Below, piece after piece: positions 55,676-64,000 of a stretch of 64,000 nucleotides of DNA; position 1 is the first letter of the stretch; each line of letters opens with the position of its first letter. The notes under the pieces were generated by a model. The model was given only the letters and a program-made list of their open reading frames with translations, made no database searches and was not told where the DNA came from. The translations under genes were made by a program, and so were the position numbers. Source of the DNA: Podocnemis expansa (Eukaryota; Chordata; Testudines; Podocnemididae); assembly GCA_007922195.1 (NCBI GenBank), contig ML681995.1, positions 18,686,414 through 18,750,413 on the forward strand, written 5' to 3'.

Positions 55676-56105
55676 TTCCAATGGGGTAGTTGTTGTTAGT
55701 CTAGTATAGCTGTGTGTAACCTGTGGCTCCAGTGCCACGTGGAGCTATTTGGCTGCTCCCTTGTGGCTCCAGACCCCCCCCCACCACCACCACCAGGGGA
55801 CCCTGCAAGTGGCCCACTCCTAGCTCAGGGTTACTCCCCCTGCCAATGGGGGGGACCCTGCAGGTAGCCTGCACCTGGACTCACTTCATCCCTCCTACCC
55901 CCCACTAGGGAGCCGGTGGCAGGAGCCAGTTCTCCCCACCCCACTACAATGAAGCTACACCCATTGTGGCTCTCAAAGCACATGGTTATTGAAGGGACTT
56001 TTAAAAATGGCTGTTCTTATCTTTTGGATTGCTGACCTGACTCCTGATCTAATTTCACAGAACAAACAAGGTGTCTGGTGGCACTTTAAAGACTAATAAA
56101 ACTAA
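55676..56105 (-). mobile_element. PLE 3'-end fragment split by a MITE
   Basis: The antisense PLE tail ggggtagttgttgttagtct is interrupted at 55709. A copy of the gtaacctgtggctcc MITE family fills 55709 to about 56060, and the PLE resumes with aacaaacaaggtgtctggtg and gcactttaaagactaataaa. Confidence 0.65.
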
Positions 56106-56284
56106 AGCAATTCTTCTGCAAAATTGCACTCAGCAAAAAATGTGAAGAAATTAAAACACAAAAGACATCAGGAACATGCAGGTAGATGGCAAAATTCTGA
56201 TAATACAGAACAATTGTTTGAGTCAATCAATACTTTTTACAAAGAAAGGTTTTACAACATTGGTTTGTGCAACAGTAGAAATAA

Positions 56285-56545
56285 GTAAAACAAGGAAGGA
56301 GTCTTAAAGACTAACAAATTTATCACATGAGCTTTCATGGGAGAAAATCTCACTTCATCCTTGGTCATTTTGCTGTACTAGACTAACACAGCTATCCCTT
56401 TGTAACTTGGCAACATGCAAGACACTGAATACAGCCATTTGAAGTAGAAAGCTCACACAATAAATATATTTGTTACTCTTTTAAGTGCCACAGGACTCCT
56501 TGCTTGTTTTGCTCAACTAGACTAACATGGCTACCCCCTTTGAAA
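56285..56545. mobile_element. PLE foldback cluster
   Basis: Left arm antisense (aggagtcttaaagactaaca, then gagctttcatgggagaaaat). A sense 3' tail follows (ttttgctgtactagactaac). A further sense fragment is at 56450-56545 (aataaatatatttgttactc, then aagtgccacaggactccttg). At least two PLE events are mixed here. Confidence 0.7.
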
Positions 56546-56841
56546 GTTGAAACAGGTGAATTTCAAAACAGACATTATTGGTGTGGAATGCAGCATAGTC
56601 ACAACAAATTTAAGCTTGAAATATTTAGGCGGTACAAAATCACTTATTTTTCAATGGAACAGAAGTGACATGCATGCTTGGGTTAAAAAGCAGTCTGCAA
56701 ACACAAATGCTGAAGTGTATGTTTAACTTGTTTACCAAAAAGATGGTTCTCTTGCTTCCTGGCTATTAGCATATGACGTTTCAGGATGCCCCTCACAGGG
56801 CAGGGGCTAACATCCACTGACTTCTGTAATTTCCCTTATCT

Positions 56842-56940
56842 TCGAAGCATCTGACGAAGTGAGATTTTCTCCCATGAAAGCTCATGCGAAAAATAAATCT
56901 GCTAGTCTTTAAGTGCCACACGACTCCTTGGGTTTTTTTC
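56842..56940 (+). mobile_element. PLE 3'-end fragment with hammerhead-like core
   Basis: Sense copy: cttcgaagcatctgacgaag, then tgagattttctcccatgaaa, then gctcatgcgaaaaataaatc. The order CTGAcGA, stem, GAAA is well kept. Confidence 0.87.
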
Positions 56941-56945
56941 TCCAG

Positions 56946-58083
56946 TAGTTATAGCCTTTTGTTACAGTTGTTATAGCTGCCTTAAACCACAGGCTATGCA
57001 ATGACTTTATTGGAGGTTTGCATAGGTGCAAGTCTGACAGGCAGATCTGATTGCTTGTTTAAATCTAGATTCTACCATTTGAAGTTAGTAAGGAAGGAGG
57101 CAGCCTTTGCAAACAGCAAACGATTAAAGCACGGAATCTGCATCCCCAAATGCACTCTGTTAATTAATTTTGAAAATGACAGTTTAATTTTAACTGATAG
57201 TACATAACAGGGAAGAGAGGTACAAAATGTTTTAAAGTTTTCTGGTAAAAGTAATGAAGTCTTAGTAATAGGAAGGAGGTATCATTACAGTTTTGTTCCT
57301 GCTATTATGTTAAATCTCTGCTGAGGAGAAGGATGAAGGGATGTACAGACTAGCAAATTTATACTGTACATAAGAGAAAAGGCAGAAGAAGGACAAAGAA
57401 ATATCCAGCACATAGCCTTGATAGTATCAAAAGCTAGATAGCTGGAGATGGGTAAGAGACACTGTCCTCTTAGTAAATCTAAAATTGCTTATCACCTACA
57501 AAAACTGAATGAGTAGGCAAAGTGTAATAGGCAATCTGTCACTTCTGTTTGATGATACTGTTGCATCTTTCAGTAGCTTTTTAGGCATTTAAAAAAAAAA
57601 AAAAACCTCTTGGTAACCATTATCTTATTCTTCAAGGTTAGTTTCCTAATAACAGTGCAATAAATCATCAGTCAATACAAGCACCATAAAAGTTAAACTA
57701 ACAAGAAAAGCACAACCTCAGTAAATCACACGTTAACCATGGTGGTACCACCCTTCTCCTTCCCACACATGAACAAAGAACCAGATCTACAGTGTAAACA
57801 TGTAGACTAAAAATACTCCTCCCACAGCATTCTTTACTCCTTTGAGATAAGGCTAACGACAGTCAAACCATTACTCCCAAGATAACAAACCTGTAAGGCT
57901 TGTCCTGGTACTTTACCATCCATGAAGGGAAACCCAAATTCACAGTTCACACAACTGGGTTTCTCGCATTCTTCTTACAAGTTATATAAACCAGAAATGT
58001 GAAGTCTGGAAAATTAAGAGTTCCAGTGTCTTTGTTTATGTAAAGTAAATTACACATACCTCATTTAAAGCGTCTTGTACTTC
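56946..58083. other. intergenic sequence
   Basis: Unique AT-rich sequence with a 17-base A run near 57589. Nothing else recognised. Confidence 0.4.
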
Positions 58084-58096
58084 TCTCTCATTTTCA

Positions 58097-58270
58097 AAAC
58101 CAATGAGAGTCCTGTGGCACCTTTTAGACTAACAGATTTCTTCAGACATAAGCTCTCATGGGCTCCATCCCCAGAAAGCTTATGCCCAAAGAAATCTGTT
58201 AGTCTATAAGGTGCCATAGGAGTCTCGTTTTTGCTGTACATAGACGAACACAGCTACCCCTCTGGAAATT
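58097..58270. mobile_element. PLE foldback pair, second subfamily
   Basis: Left arm antisense (agtcctgtggcaccttttag, then actaacagatttcttcagac). Right arm sense (agaaatctgttagtctataa, then ggtgccataggagtctcg). The flanks tctctcattttca (58084-58096) and tctctcatgttca (58271-58283) match at 12 of 13. The stem text (cataagctctcatgggctcc) differs from other copies, marking another subfamily. Confidence 0.82.
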
Positions 58271-58303
58271 TCTCTCATGTTCAGTCATACTTCAGAAAAC
58301 TGA

Positions 58304-59010
58304 CAGAGGTGGCCTTAGGCAACTGGGGGCCCTAGATGAGGGCCCTTTATGGGGGCCCAATGCCACCCTCACTGGGGTCCCAGGCCTCCACTGCCACCCT
58401 AACTGCCCCCTCTAGTCCCAACTCCCATGCGGGGCAGAGGGGGGACATGGACCTCCCGGGCCACAGGTTGTGCCACCCATCTGCCCGCCCGGCCTCTGCA
58501 CCAGGGGTGCAGCAGCACCCCTCATGTACACCCAGCCAGCCGCGCCTCCACAGGGGGAGAGAGGAGCGTGGCCAGCGTGGCACTGCAGCTTGCTGGGAGT
58601 GGGGACCCCTGGAGTGGCCCACTCTGGAGAGTTCGGGCTGCTTTGTCCCTGAGTGACCCAAGCCTGAATAGAGGCTGCCTTGCCCCGAGGCCCTGGATCA
58701 GGCCTGGGGTGGCCAGGGGCGAAGTGGCCTGAACTCTTTGGAGCGGGCTGCTCCAAGGGGCCCCACTCCCGGAAAGCTCTCCACCCTCCCCCTGGGGAGG
58801 CATGGCCAGCTGTGTGTACACAGGGAGCGCTGTTCTACCCCCGCTGCAGAGATGCCAGGCAGGCAGCCACGTGGTACAGCCGCTGGCTCTGGGAGTCCAC
58901 AGCCCCCTGCTCCCCTGCCACCCCCTGCCGCGAGCGCTAGGGTAAGTGAAGCAGGTACCCGCTATGGGGCCCACTTACTGCTTGGGGCCCTCGGCAACTG
59001 CCTGCTTCAC
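58304..59010. mobile_element. hAT-type MITE, cagaggtgg family, incomplete
   Basis: The left end cagaggtggccttaggcaac matches the termini of 48412-48730. The inside is GC-rich with long frames on both strands that lack domains. The right end near 58980-59010 (cttggggccctcggcaactg) looks like an internal subterminal block and the terminus is lost. Confidence 0.5.
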
Positions 59011-59509
59011 GGACAGACGATGCACATTTTGCATTTGGAATGGTTCACCGGTGAGATGCCTAGAACCAGATTTTAAACCTCCACACATGTGCTGTACTAT
59101 TAAACAGGGATGTTTGTTGTGAACTGGGCACAGAATTAGACACAGAAGGCATTTTCCAAGAGTGAAAAATTGCACAAGCACCACTGAGCAACATTATGGG
59201 TTAAGCTCCTAATACAGATTAGAAACAGACATCCTACAGTCCAATCTTGATTAAAAACATATCATGAGAACACACAGCCCTGCAATCACTTCTGCATGTT
59301 TGTAAGTTTACTTACATTTGGTGGGGCTTCATGTGAGCAAAATTACATCCTAGCCACAGCTCCAACCCCAACCTTGCTGCAGGCCCTGGCCCCCAGCTCC
59401 ATCCATGGCACCCCTCCCATAACTCCTTGCGCTGGCTTCCAGGGGCTGGTGTGGACAGAGTCAGTATGAATAAAAGGACACGTGGCCTAAATAGTTTGGG
59501 GAATGCTGC
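59011..59509. other. intergenic sequence
   Basis: No gene recognised. A segment near 59330-59500 resembles worn MITE sequence. Confidence 0.3.
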
Positions 59510-59523
59510 TTTAAAAGATGGTG

Positions 59524-59735
59524 CCAAGATCCAAAGGGGCAGCCATGTTAGTCTAGTTCAGTAAAGCAAACAAACAAGGAGTCCTGTGGCACTTAAAGAC
59601 TAAGAAATTTATTTTTTTTGCGTGTGTTTTCGTGGGAGAAAATCATCTGACCAAGTGGGATTTTCTCCCACGAAAGCTCATGCACAAAATAAATTTGTTA
59701 GTCTTTAAGTGCCACAGGACTCCTTGTTTGTTTGT
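59524..59735. mobile_element. PLE foldback pair, near-perfect hairpin
   Basis: The left arm (antisense, 59533-59645) and right arm (sense, 59655-59735) are almost exact complements over about 80 bases: aaggagtcctgtggcactta against taagtgccacaggactcctt. The flanks tttaaaagatggtg (59510-59523) and tttaaaagatgatg (59736-59749) match at 13 of 14, so this is one insertion event. Confidence 0.88.
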
Positions 59736-59749
59736 TTTAAAAGATGATG

Positions 59750-60341
59750 TGTAACTTCAAACTAAAATGGTACATAAGAAAAAATACACTTCTCAATAGT
59801 TAATAAATGCCAGCAGGGATGCCATTAGTCTCTCCTGCCTGCTGTTACATACGATTGATTACAGCAGTAAGCCCCACAGGATGTGCATTAGATGGCTTAT
59901 TGGTGCACACCTCAGATGCATTGTTAGGCAGCAGGATCGAGACTGAACGTGTCTTCAGCCCTCTCAGGCGTGCTCCAGCAATATACACCCTACTGGGACT
60001 TGTTGCTACATGACTGACTCCATTTTACGTTTCATTTCCTATAACCTTTTTTAGAATTCAGAGATGTATCAAGCAGGAGAGGGCCGCATTCATAACATTA
60101 CACACAGCATAGTGCTTACTACTAGATGGAATAAAGAATAGTATCAAGTAAGCACATGATCCTTTCTCCATTACGAATTAAAAATGGTTATGGTTGAATG
60201 ACAACAAACCTTTTCTTTAGATTGTCTCATGTTTCAGACTCTTCTTCTTTACATAGTGCAGAAGAGCTTTTTGGCAACAGCTTTTGTTCCAACATCCACT
60301 TCGAATTCTTCTTTTGTACTTCAAAAAGTCCAGTGTACGTC
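59750..60341. other. intergenic sequence
   Basis: AT-rich; nothing recognised. Confidence 0.4.
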
Positions 60342-60724
60342 TTAGGGTATGTCCACATGTACATCATTATTTATAAATAACTTATTTCAAAATAAGTTAT
60401 TTTGAAATAAAACCATTATTTTGAAATAATCTAAATCGAAACAACCAAATATTAAATCGAATTAAGGGAAAACCTCAAAGCGAAATAGCATGTCCAGACA
60501 CAGGACTTCCTATTTCGCTTTAGGAGAGCAGCAGCATGGGAGGTGTGGCAACATGGCCCCCTCACTGGGCCATGTTGGCAGCCATGTTGCCAGCCAATCC
60601 TACTGGGGCCACCTCCGAGGCAAGGTCTGAGGGGGACATCCGTCGGCTGCTGGAAGGACCATGTGGTCTGCAATGCGCTGGACACTGGTGGCCACATCCT
60701 CCATCGCAGTGCTCAGGTGTTCCA

Positions 60725-62065
60725 TCACTGAGGCCAGCCACTAGAGTGCGGCGACCACACAGTCATCCGCAGTTGCCACCCGTTGCAGCAGGCGGAGGGC
60801 AGCATCCTGGCGATGGGCCTGCTGTTGTCGCCACGCCTGGGCAGACTCCTCTGCTTGGTGGCCCAGGTCTGCAAGGCTGGCCAGGATTTCCCCTCATGTC
60901 CGGAGGCCCCTCCTCCTTGGGCTGGAGGTGCCTGGTGGGCTCTATGCAGCCACACGGCGGGTGGCTGGGCGAACTGCTGGAGGGAAGCACAAAACAGGGC
61001 TGGTCCCTGCTGCCTGCTGGCCTTGTCTGTGTGCAGCATGTGTGCAGCATACACCTCTGCCCTGACTGTCAGCAGGATTCTGGATCTGGGTCCTGTGGGA
61101 CATTGCCCCGTAGGCATGCATGCCTAGCGGTACCCACAATGGTGAGCTGGACTCACCCAAGACTTGCTCTGCAGAGTCTCCCATGGTCACTTGCCAGTAG
61201 CATGGCCTGTATGCTCTCCACCCTGCTCAAGATGCAGCTGCATCTTTTTATTTCCACTCCCTATTAACCAACCCCAGGCATGCAGGGGAGCTGTGACCCT
61301 AATGCCACATGTCCCTTGGGCACCCATGCCCATGGGAGGGCTTCTGCTCCCCCCAGCCCTGTGCCCTACCTGTCCCTGTGCTGTACCCCCTCGCTGCCCG
61401 TGACCTGGGCAGGCTGAGCCCTGCCTGCATGTATGGGAGAGGAAAACTCACCAACAGGGGCTCCAGATGTCTGCCTGGATGTCCCTTCCTTAGCCTCAGA
61501 GTCCACAGGGATTGGCATGTCGCCAGGCCCCTGTTCCTCCTCGGCACGGCCAGTCTCCTCCTTCGGGACAGGGAAGAGCTCTGGAGTCCCCGGCGCAGCC
61601 TCTGGTGGTGGCGGTGGTGTGACGGAGGCTGGCCGATGTTGAGGGATGCCCCCGAGTCTGTGTCCCTCCCTCCGGGGCTGAGTCTGTGCTGAGGTGCTGC
61701 CCAGTGTCGATGGCCTGAGCTGGGAGGCCACTAGGCTCAGCCCCCGGGAACATGTGAAGCTCCTCATAGAAAGGGCTGGTGGCACTGCTACCTGCCCCTT
61801 GGAGCTTGCTTGCCTCCCTGGTGCAGGCATCGTCTTGCCGTAGGTCCTTGATCTTGGAGCACACCTGCTCCGTAGTGCGCTCGTGGCTCTGGGTGGACAG
61901 CTCTGTGGCGACGTCCGCATAGACGTCCCAGTTCCTGTGGCTGGCATGGAACCGGGCAAGGATGTCCTGCCTCCTCCATATATTTAGGAAGCACTGGACC
62001 TCCTCACTGATCCAAACAGGGGCACAGCATCTCCCCTCTGTGCCAGCAGACCCACGTGCTGCCAT
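60725..62065 (-). pseudogene. Myb/SANT-like DNA-binding protein of the Harbinger-like element
   Basis: From the ATG at 62065 (MAARGSAGTEGR) a trihelix-type domain follows within the first 90 residues: APVWISEEVQCFLNIW, then ILARFHASHRNWDVYADVAT, then RTTEQVCSKIKDLRQD. The spaced Trp/Phe residues and KIK-LR end are typical of Myb_DNA-bind_4-type proteins that act with Harbinger transposases. The rest of the frame (to 61496) is Ser/Thr/Gly-rich. Further left, text such as SVMEHLSTAMEDVATSVQRI at about 60680-60740 suggests a helical C-terminus after frame breaks and a possible intron. It could bind the palindromes of the element; this is inference. Confidence 0.7.
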
Positions 62066-62343
62066 GCCTGCTGAAGCCTGTCAGCACGCTGCCTGGTACA
62101 GGCGGGGGATGGCACTTCCTCCTTCCTCTGGGTGCTGTGCACCCTGGGAGGAAGGTCAAAATTCATTATTTCAAAATAACACATCCTAACAGCGTTATTT
62201 CAAAACAACCATTTTGAAATAACAGCTGTTCTGGGTTAAAGTGGGTTTAAGCTATTTTGAAATGATGGCTCTTATTTCAAAATGATGCAGCCCGTCATTT
62301 TGAAATAAGTTTATGGCAGGTGGACCTAATCTCTTTTAAATCA

Positions 62344-62466
62344 AATAGTGTAGTAGCTAGCACTTCTGCTTAATATGCAGACGGTCCTGGGTTCAAGCCC
62401 TACGGGGTTGGACTCAATGATCTCATGAGGTCCCTTCCAACCCTCTGATTCGATTCGATTCGATTC
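62344..62466 (+). mobile_element. tRNA-derived SINE with CR1-like tail
   Basis: A-box-like tagctagcacttct and B-box-like ggtcctgggttcaagccc are followed by gggttggactcaatgatctc, then tgaggtcccttccaaccct and a (cgatt)n tail. The flanks taaatcaaa and taaatcgaaa resemble a target duplication. The tail is that of CR1. It lies in the right subterminal region of the Harbinger-like element, so it is younger. Confidence 0.82.
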
Positions 62467-62515
62467 TAAATCGAAATAACCGGTGTTATTTTGATTTAAA
62501 AGAGACATACCCTTA

Positions 62516-63355
62516 GTCCTGCAAAGGAATCCATCTAGCCATATAAGCAGGTCCTTACACCCACACTGTGTATCATTCCTCTGTAGTAAAAGTGACTCCA
62601 TGCAGGTCTTTGAAGGACTGGAGCCTGAAGAGCAACTGGGTATAGACATCTCCCTTCATGTTCCTTTTCAATGTCCTATAGTAAATTGCAGTTGTGTAGA
62701 CAGACTGGCATTCTGTCTGTCTGTGCTGTCTGCCTGACACTATAGAGTAGAGTGCAATCCAGTGTTAAAGATATGACACAGGATGGCACCTATGAGTTTT
62801 ATTAGTCCAATTCAAATCATTCAAGTAACTGGTGCAGTGAGCAACATGCCGCTATATCTTCAGGGTCGCTTGTGGAAATAAGCAAACTCTGTGGGTTCTA
62901 TCCTTCTTTCTCTGTGCTGGCATAAGTCCCAGCAACTGTGTGGTAGTCAGGCTTGGCAGAGCTCAATTTTTTGTTTTTATTAGTCAGCTGGATAATGCTG
63001 ACAGTTAGTTTAAGCGTGTTTTTTATTTTTAGCTAAGTTTTCACAGTTGTGGAAAATTATGGGGGGGGTGTCACAATTATTTAATGATAGCAGATGCTTT
63101 GATTCAAAAGTTACATCTTTATAATGGTTAAAACACAAATTGCCAGCATGACATGTCAAAGTATACAAAGTTAATATCTATAAATCAAACTCTAGTTCGC
63201 GAGAAGTTTGTGTCTGTACAATTAAATTTGTGTTAAGGCTTCAAGGGATTCAGTGTTTATTAATTCTAATGATGTCTATATAAAATGGCAAGAGACAACC
63301 AAAGGCCTAATCCTACTTGCTAGGGATTTCTCTAACACTCCCCTACTCCCCCCCG
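62516..63355. other. intergenic sequence
   Basis: No gene recognised; a G8 run is at about 63061-63068. Confidence 0.4.
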
Positions 63356-63485
63356 AATTTCCCAACACCCCCCCAGTTGTCAGCTAGTAACAGTGATATG
63401 CCAATTTAGTGAGCACCCCGAATAACCCCTTACACCTTTCCCTACCCCCCCCCAGTTTCAAATCCAGGAGAATACTGCTACTCAC
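63356..63485 (-). mobile_element. fragment of ggggttaaag-family MITE
   Basis: The complement matches 54550-54660: ccagttgtcagctagtaaca, then gccaatttagtgagcaccc, then tccaggagaatactg. Termini are absent. Confidence 0.6.
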
Positions 63486-63529
63486 TTATCTCCCTTGAGT
63501 GGACCCAATGTGAGTAAAAAAAGCCAATG

Positions 63530-64000
63530 CCCCTCCTTGTCACAAGTGCGGCTATATATGTGACCCTGACCCTCCCAGTCCCTTCTTTTTGCTAACTCTG
63601 AGTAGCAGGGATAGTGGGAGGGATCTGAATGTATGTCAGCAGTCCATCTCAAAGAAGGATGGTTACATCAGTAATCCACCGTTCTTCTTTGAGCACTGTT
63701 CACACCATTCAGGTACAGGTGACTGCTAGCCATGCCCAGGATGGTGGGGCGGAGTTACAGCTTACCCACATTGAGTATAGCTCTGCCCAGTGCAGCATCC
63801 TCTCTTCCCTGTTTGACGATAGCATACTACGTTGCGAAAGTATGCACCAACAACCATGTGGCCGTCTTGCAGATCTCTTGGATCAGGACGTAGACCAAGA
63901 AGGCCGTAGAGGAAGAGTGGGCTCTAGTTGAGTGGGCCTGGACTCTCCCCAAGTGGGGTGTTTCCAACCTTTGGTAGGAGTCTTTAATACAGTTCACTAT
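63530..64000 (-). mobile_element. DIRS-like element, left end, continues beyond the window
   Basis: Aligns with 27040-27380: gttcacaccattcaggtaca, then ggtgactgct, then acccacattgagtatagctc. The minus strand carries the recombinase end RVQAHSTRAHS and HTFAT with a stop before the Tyr position. Text at 63548-63600 (tgaccctgaccctcccagtc) is the complement of internal right-end sequence near 33070-33095, as expected for the complementary regions of DIRS elements. Confidence 0.8.

Larger units (their letters stand above)
60345..62512 (-). mobile_element. PIF/Harbinger-like element with Myb gene
   Basis: A 2.17-kb element with inverted ends gggtatgtccac and the complement gggtatgtctct, bordered by tta on both sides (60342-60344, 62513-62515). 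A 3-bp TTA/TAA duplication is the PIF/Harbinger signature. Both subterminal regions are filled with tattttgaaataa palindromes. It carries a Myb/SANT-like gene on the minus strand, but no DDE transposase was recognised. A SINE was inserted at 62344-62466. Confidence 0.82.

Noticed and set aside
58336..59076. Several frames of 100-150 codons on both strands
   Set aside because: They overlap one another in all frames inside a GC-rich MITE-like block and show no recognisable protein family.
62370..62420. Possible tRNA gene
   Set aside because: Has B-box-like sequence but no full cloverleaf, and it continues into a CR1-like tail, so it is a SINE.
23000..64000. Exons of PTBP3, the expected neighbour from mammalian synteny
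   Set aside because: Looked for RRM-type coding exons on the plus strand and found none; the gene may start beyond the right edge.

Overview
The window is a vertebrate nuclear chromosome segment, most probably from a turtle. The signs are intron-containing genes with GT-AG splice sites, a near full-length CR1 LINE carrying an esterase-type ORF1, tRNA-headed SINEs with a CR1-like tail as known from cryptodiran turtles, many Penelope-like (PLE) ends, DIRS tyrosine-recombinase retrotransposons, and hAT and PIF/Harbinger DNA transposons. The species cannot be fixed from the sequence alone.

Only one host gene is supported: the 5' part of HSDL2 (hydroxysteroid dehydrogenase-like 2) on the minus strand. 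Coding exon 1 (22557-22573) holds just 17 coding bases inside a CpG island at about 22380-22930. Exons 2, 3 and 4 are at 9899-10062, 8033-8131 and 7743-7857. Reading frame and splice phases agree across all four. The rest of the gene (catalytic Tyr/Lys exon, SCP2 domain) must lie beyond the left edge. Intron 1 (about 12.5 kb) contains an old L2-like LINE, a full-length CR1 with an LTR-like unit after it, a PLE end and several MITEs. No coding exon was recognised between 23 kb and 64 kb.

The rest is layered mobile DNA. 4.2-7.3 kb: hAT relic holding a head-to-head PLE pair with a 13-bp target duplication. 13.8-18.7 kb: CR1 plus LTR-like sequence. 23.2-24.4 kb: CR1 pieces around a zinc-knuckle gag fragment. 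26.4-33.2 kb: an LTR beside a DIRS element that itself holds an LTR. 34.7-38.2 kb: a hAT transposon cut by a PLE foldback and a palindrome-rich MITE. 42-47.8 kb: Harbinger-type MITE, LTR-like unit, SINEs and antisense CR1. 49.7-54 kb: a nest of CR1, MITE, LTR, DIRS and CR1. 60.3-62.5 kb: a Harbinger-type element encoding a Myb/SANT-like protein. 63.5 kb to the right edge: the start of another DIRS element.

No wholly new system is proven. The best signals are: (a) PLEs that repeatedly appear as inverted foldback pairs bounded by one target duplication; (b) a hammerhead-ribozyme-like core conserved at the PLE 3' ends; (c) a family of 3-bp-duplicating elements sharing one terminus, comprising a Myb-encoding copy and two palindrome-filled MITE types that lack any visible nuclease. 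Boundaries and identities were read by eye and no alignments were run.
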